Shown piece after piece: positions 5,892-8,576 of a DNA stretch of 8,576 nucleotides. The DNA is taken from contig JAJRVC010000547.1 of NCBI GenBank assembly GCA_024277475.1, forward strand, positions 1 to 8,576. The letters are read 5' to 3'. Made by a program: the position numbers and the translations under genes. The notes beneath the pieces were generated by a model, which saw nothing but the letters and a program-made list of their open reading frames with translations, searched no databases and was not told the DNA's origin. The DNA comes from Deltaproteobacteria bacterium (GTDB lineage: Bacteria; Desulfobacterota; Desulfobacteria; Desulfobacterales; JAFDCJ01). Every line of letters starts with the position of its first letter. Position 1 is the first letter of the stretch.

Positions 5892-5930
5892 TTGACGCAC
5901 TGTTTAAAATCAGGTATTAGCAGGTATTAG
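5892..5930 (+). promoter_or_regulatory. Candidate sigma-70 promoter of the histidine kinase with duplicated -10
   Basis: TTGACG (5892-5897) is separated by 17 bases from TATTAG (5915-5920), matching the bacterial consensus at 5 of 6 and 4 of 6 positions. The -10 lies inside a perfect 10-bp tandem duplication, CAGGTATTAG at 5911-5920 and 5921-5930, so a second TATTAG follows one helical turn later. The 10-bp phasing could equally be a regulator half-site pair. Transcription would begin about 115 bases before the kinase GTG. Confidence 0.5.
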
Positions 5931-5966
5931 AAAGACCGGCATTTTTAAATATTCAATTGTCAATTC

Positions 5967-5993
5967 TCCGCCTTCGGCGGACCCGGTTTGGGT
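5967..5993 (+). other. Two adjacent small stem-loops in the kinase leader
   Basis: TCCGCC-TTC-GGCGGA (5967-5981) is a perfect six-pair stem with a three-base loop. It is followed directly by ACCC-GGTTT-GGGT (5981-5993). Both would lie in the 5' untranslated part of the kinase message if the promoter at 5892 is used. No U tract follows, so they are not a classical terminator. They may be part of a dispersed intergenic repeat. Confidence 0.45.
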
Positions 5994-6051
5994 CGACCTT
6001 TCAAAATCCATTCAGGTTATATTCTCTTTCCGACCCCCCAGGAGACTCGTC

Positions 6052-7659
6052 GTGAAAAGATTTCATATTTCACTCCAGTGGAAATTTTTTCTTTGCATTG
6101 TGCTGATCATTTTTCCTTCACTCGGAATTATATTCACCTGGGCCGGTTTTCAAAATGAAAAGCAATCCATTGATCAGGTGGTCAATCAGGCCAGAATTTT
6201 ATCCAGGCAGATTATTTTAACCCGCCAGTGGATCACCGACAGCGGTGGCGTGTTTGTAGATTTGAAAAGCCGGGGGGCTAAGGATATCACCTGTTTTTTT
6301 GACGATAAGCTGGAAACAGCCCGGGGATCATATCAGCGTTTTACGCCTTCAATGGTAACCCGAAAACTGTCTCAGTATTCAACCCGCCAGGACTTATACC
6401 GTTTTCGATTGGCCAGCTTAAATCCGCTGAATCCGGAAAACAAGCCGACCCATTTTGAAAGAGACGCCCTAAAATTATTTCAGAATAAAAAAATTAATGA
6501 AACCTTCAGATTCGCTAACCGGAACGGGTCGCGTTATTTTCAATATATGGTACCACTCTATTTGGAACGACGATGTCTGGAATGCCATCATCGGGAGGGG
6601 GATTCGGTCAACGTTATCAGGGGCGGGCTGAGCGTATTTCTGCCTGTGGATAAATTGCTGTCCGTCACCAGGAAAAACCACCTGAAGCTGGCGCTAGCCG
6701 GAACCGGTCTAATCTTTATTTCGATTTTCACCTTGTTTTTCCTGATGCGGCGGTTTGTAATCAAGCCGCTGAAAAAACTGGAAGACATGACGGATGAAAT
6801 AGGCAAGGGAAACCTGGACGCAAGAGTAAAGATCAGTACCGGCGATGAGTTTGAAAAGCTGGGGAACAGGTTTAATACCATGGCACAAAGTTTATCAAAA
6901 GGACGCGAACACCTGCAAGAAAGGATCAGCCTGGCAACCAAAGAGCTATCGGATGCCAACCGCGAGCTGCAAACCCTGGATAAGCTGAAATCCGATTTCC
7001 TTGCCAATATGTCCCACGAGCTGCGGACCCCCCTGACGGTTATACGCGGAGGTATTGATTATCTCAACCGCACGGTTAAAAAAGAAGATAACCGCAATTA
7101 TCTTGGGATCATCGACAAAAACCTGGCCCGGCTGATTCATCTGGTTTCAGACCTGTTTGATTTCACCAAGATCGAGGGCAAAAAAATCGAGTGGTCTTTT
7201 GATCAGGTGGATTTGAGCGTATTGATCGAGGAGGTCGTGGAGATCATAAGTCCCCTGTCCACAGATAAAAGCATATCAATAAGCTTTGAAAATCCCGCTG
7301 CCGTCCTGGTAGAAATGGATCTGGAAAGAATCGAGCAGGTATTGGTCAACCTGATTGAAAATGCCATCAAATTTTCCGATCCACAAACCAAAATTATTAT
7401 AAAAATTAAAGAAGACTCCACCTATGCAACGGTGTCCGTCAAAGACCGCGGGATCGGTATTTCAAAAGAAAATCTCAAAACCATTTTCGATAAATTTTCC
7501 ACCGTTCCCTCGGCAGGTATCGGCAAGCCTGAAGGCACCGGCCTGGGCCTGGCCATCTGCAAGGCAATCGTCGAAGCCCATAACGGTAAAATTTGGGCGG
7601 AAAGCGTCAAAGGCGTATCGACGACATTTTATTTCACCTTGGTAAAAAAACGACCCTAA
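6052..7659 (+). CDS. Sensor histidine kinase with periplasmic c-type heme (Tll0287-like) domain
   Basis: A 535-residue membrane kinase. TM1 is about 11-31, a periplasmic sensor covers 32-210 and TM2 is about 211-231. HAMP spans about 232-284 with a following coiled coil (to about 310). The HisKA domain has FLANMSHELRTPL with phospho-accepting H322. The catalytic ATPase domain has the N box NLIENAIKF (N433, N437), DRGIGI (465-470), FDKF (479-482) and GTGLGL (495-500). The periplasmic domain ends with CLECHH (C175-H179), a c-type heme site placed as in Tll0287-like/DUF3365 sensors, where covalently bound heme can report redox state or a ligand such as NO. All kinase boxes are intact. Translation starts at GTG with AGGAGA six bases upstream (6040-6045). 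The divergent OmpR-type regulator is the probable partner. The heme makes a link to the neighbouring cytochrome operon attractive, though the signal itself is unknown. Confidence 0.93.
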   Translation: MKRFHISLQWKFFLCIVLIIFPSLGIIFTWAGFQNEKQSIDQVVNQARILSRQIILTRQWITDSGGVFVDLKSRGAKDITCFFDDKLETARGSYQRFTPSMVTRKLSQYSTRQDLYRFRLASLNPLNPENKPTHFERDALKLFQNKKINETFRFANRNGSRYFQYMVPLYLERRCLECHHREGDSVNVIRGGLSVFLPVDKLLSVTRKNHLKLALAGTGLIFISIFTLFFLMRRFVIKPLKKLEDMTDEIGKGNLDARVKISTGDEFEKLGNRFNTMAQSLSKGREHLQERISLATKELSDANRELQTLDKLKSDFLANMSHELRTPLTVIRGGIDYLNRTVKKEDNRNYLGIIDKNLARLIHLVSDLFDFTKIEGKKIEWSFDQVDLSVLIEEVVEIISPLSTDKSISISFENPAAVLVEMDLERIEQVLVNLIENAIKFSDPQTKIIIKIKEDSTYATVSVKDRGIGISKENLKTIFDKFSTVPSAGIGKPEGTGLGLAICKAIVEAHNGKIWAESVKGVSTTFYFTLVKKRP

Positions 7660-7727
7660 AAAAATTACAGTTCAGATATAATTATTGCGTTACAGTTTCC
7701 ATAAAACTATTTTTTAAAAAAGTTCAT

Positions 7728-7768
7728 AGATCATTTGTAATTTTTTTTATGATCTGTTATGTTTTTAT
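7728..7768 (+). terminator. Weak terminator-like hairpin after the histidine kinase
   Basis: AGATCAT (7728-7734) pairs with ATGATCT (7749-7755) around a 14-base loop that is itself T-rich, and GTTATGTTTTTATT follows. The stem is AT-rich and only seven pairs long, so termination efficiency would be modest. Position, about 70 bases after the kinase stop, fits. Confidence 0.35.
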
Positions 7769-7786
7769 TAACATAAGGGCAATAGA

Positions 7787-7850
7787 GATTCGGCCTCCGG
7801 CCCATAGGGGCGGGGCCTACGCCCCGGCGGGAAGTTGGAATGCGGAATGC
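7787..7850. repeat. GC-rich hairpin segment in the kinase-FmdE gap
   Basis: A GC-rich island in an AT-rich gap. It contains CGGGGC-CTAC-GCCCCG (7811-7826), a perfect six-pair stem with a four-base loop, preceded by CGGCCTCCGGCC and followed by GGAATGCGGAATGCG, a small direct repeat. No coding potential is apparent. It looks like intergenic repeat DNA; no U tract supports a terminator. Confidence 0.4.
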
Positions 7851-7867
7851 GAAAAATAAGGAAAATC

Positions 7868-7920
7868 GTAGGGTTGGTCACTGTGCCACCTGATTTAGGT
7901 CGACATGGTGGCCAACCTAC
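7868..7920. repeat. Imperfect inverted repeat abutting the FmdE-like gene
   Basis: GTAGGGTTGGTCAC (7868-7881) matches the reverse complement of GTGGCCAACCTAC (7908-7920) with one bulge and one mismatch. Inside it, ACCT-GATTT-AGGT (7888-7900) forms a second stem. The right arm contains an in-frame ATG (7905) of the FmdE-like gene, so the hairpin could affect its translation or could be a dispersed repeat inserted at the gene's edge. Confidence 0.55.
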
Positions 7921-7943
7921 ATTCCAAACATAAATCGGAAATC

Positions 7944-8576
7944 ATGCAAAATTTTGAAGTACTTTTAAAAAGTTCAGCTGTTGCCCACGGGCATCTTTGC
8001 CCGGGACAGGTGGTGGGGGTGCGCATGGCCATGGTAGGCTGCAAACTCATCGGTTTGGATGAGCCCACCCGTCGCGAGCAGATCAAACAGCTAATTGTGT
8101 ATGTGGAGATGGACCGCTGCACGGCCGATGCGGTCGCTCATGTGACCGGTGTCAAACTGGGACGTCGCTCGCTTAAATTTATGGACTACGGCATCATGGC
8201 GGCCACTTTTGTGAATCTGGAGACCAACCAGGCCTTTCGGGTAATATCCACCGAAGAGGCACGCAGTCTTGCACCGGCTTATGCTCCGGAAATAACGGAC
8301 AAATATCCTCAACAACTGGAAGCGTACAAGCGAATGCCGGACAGCGTTTTATTCCGGGTGCAGCAGGTGGAAGTTGCCATCAGCGAATATGACCTGCCCG
8401 GCCCTACCCGCCTCAAGGTGACCTGCAGTCTTTGTGGCCAGGTGGTGCGTGATCACCGGCAGGTGAATAAAAATGGATGTGCGCTTTGCAGACCCTGCGC
8501 CGGGGGTGCCTATTTTTCCAATGCCCGTGAAGTCACCTGGCCCGATATGAACTGGGTGCCGGGTAAAGTTCAGGGA
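7944..8576 (+). CDS. fmdE: FmdE-like protein with C-terminal zinc ribbon (partial, runs off window)
   Basis: Open to the window end, 211 codons visible. The N-terminal part carries the FmdE signature HGHLCPGQ (H15, H17, C19), then YVEMDRCTADAV with C59 and TGVKLGRRSLKFMDYG, as in proteins named after the molybdenum formylmethanofuran dehydrogenase operon of methanogens. The C-terminal part has CSLC (C161, C164) and CALCRPC (C179, C182, C185), a treble-clef or ribbon-type zinc site. In bacteria without methanogenesis genes the role is unsettled; links to molybdenum enzymes or formate dehydrogenase maturation are suggested by family associations only. The start at 7944 (MQNFEVLLKSS) puts the signature at the usual distance from the N terminus, but the ribosome site (GGAA) is weak and close. 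An in-frame ATG at 7905 with AGG upstream would add 13 residues (MVANLHSKHKSEI). No clear link to the cytochrome operon. Confidence 0.85.
   Translation, partial: MQNFEVLLKSSAVAHGHLCPGQVVGVRMAMVGCKLIGLDEPTRREQIKQLIVYVEMDRCTADAVAHVTGVKLGRRSLKFMDYGIMAATFVNLETNQAFRVISTEEARSLAPAYAPEITDKYPQQLEAYKRMPDSVLFRVQQVEVAISEYDLPGPTRLKVTCSLCGQVVRDHRQVNKNGCALCRPCAGGAYFSNAREVTWPDMNWVPGKVQG

Noticed and set aside
7811..7826. Terminator for the kinase at the GC-rich hairpin
   Set aside because: The stem is good but it is followed by GCGGGAAG and has no T tract on either strand.
7593..7859. 88-codon plus-strand frame overlapping the kinase end
   Set aside because: It starts inside the kinase gene in another frame, runs through AT-rich and repeat DNA, and has no ribosome site or recognisable domain.

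Overview
The window looks like chromosome of an anaerobic, cytochrome-rich Deltaproteobacteria-type bacterium (Desulfobacterota, possibly an uncultured sulfate reducer). This is inferred from the protein families present (HAO-type octaheme cytochrome, NrfC/NrfD-like membrane module, c-heme sensor kinase, FmdE-like protein), the moderate GC content and the intergenic repeats. No marker gene confirms the taxon.

Layout. Positions 1-392 hold the possible 3' end of an unidentified plus-strand gene, an imperfect inverted repeat and a terminator facing the next gene. From 393 to 4748 the minus strand carries a respiratory module, listed in transcription order: a membrane-anchored tetraheme cytochrome c (4748-4215), a Tat-exported NrfC-like four-cluster ferredoxin (4215-3415), an NrfD-like quinone-site membrane protein (3415-2201) and, after a 218-nt gap, a periplasmic octaheme cytochrome of the hydroxylamine oxidoreductase family (1982-393). 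The first three genes overlap by one base at each junction, so they form one translationally coupled unit. An OmpR-type response regulator lies upstream on the same strand (5682-4951). A 369-nt control region full of direct repeats separates it from a divergent histidine kinase (6052-7659, plus strand). That kinase has a periplasmic domain with a c-type heme motif. A repeat-rich gap follows, then an FmdE-like zinc-ribbon protein (7944 onward) that runs off the window edge.

How it may work together. The kinase probably senses redox state or a small ligand such as NO through its periplasmic heme and phosphorylates the neighbouring regulator, which would control the divergent region and perhaps the cytochrome operon. 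NrfD, the ferredoxin and the tetraheme cytochrome would connect the menaquinone pool to the periplasm. The octaheme HAO-like protein would be the catalytic end, plausibly a nitrite, hydroxylamine or NO reductase used for respiration or detoxification. No NrfA-type pentaheme nitrite reductase is present, so the HAO-like protein occupies the place NrfA has in classical nrf operons. Direction of electron flow and substrate cannot be read from the sequence.

Two metal-site changes stand out: the first heme motif of the octaheme protein is CxxCN, and the first cluster motif of the ferredoxin has Asp where the fourth Cys is expected. I saw no rRNA, tRNA, CRISPR array, insertion sequence or transposase.
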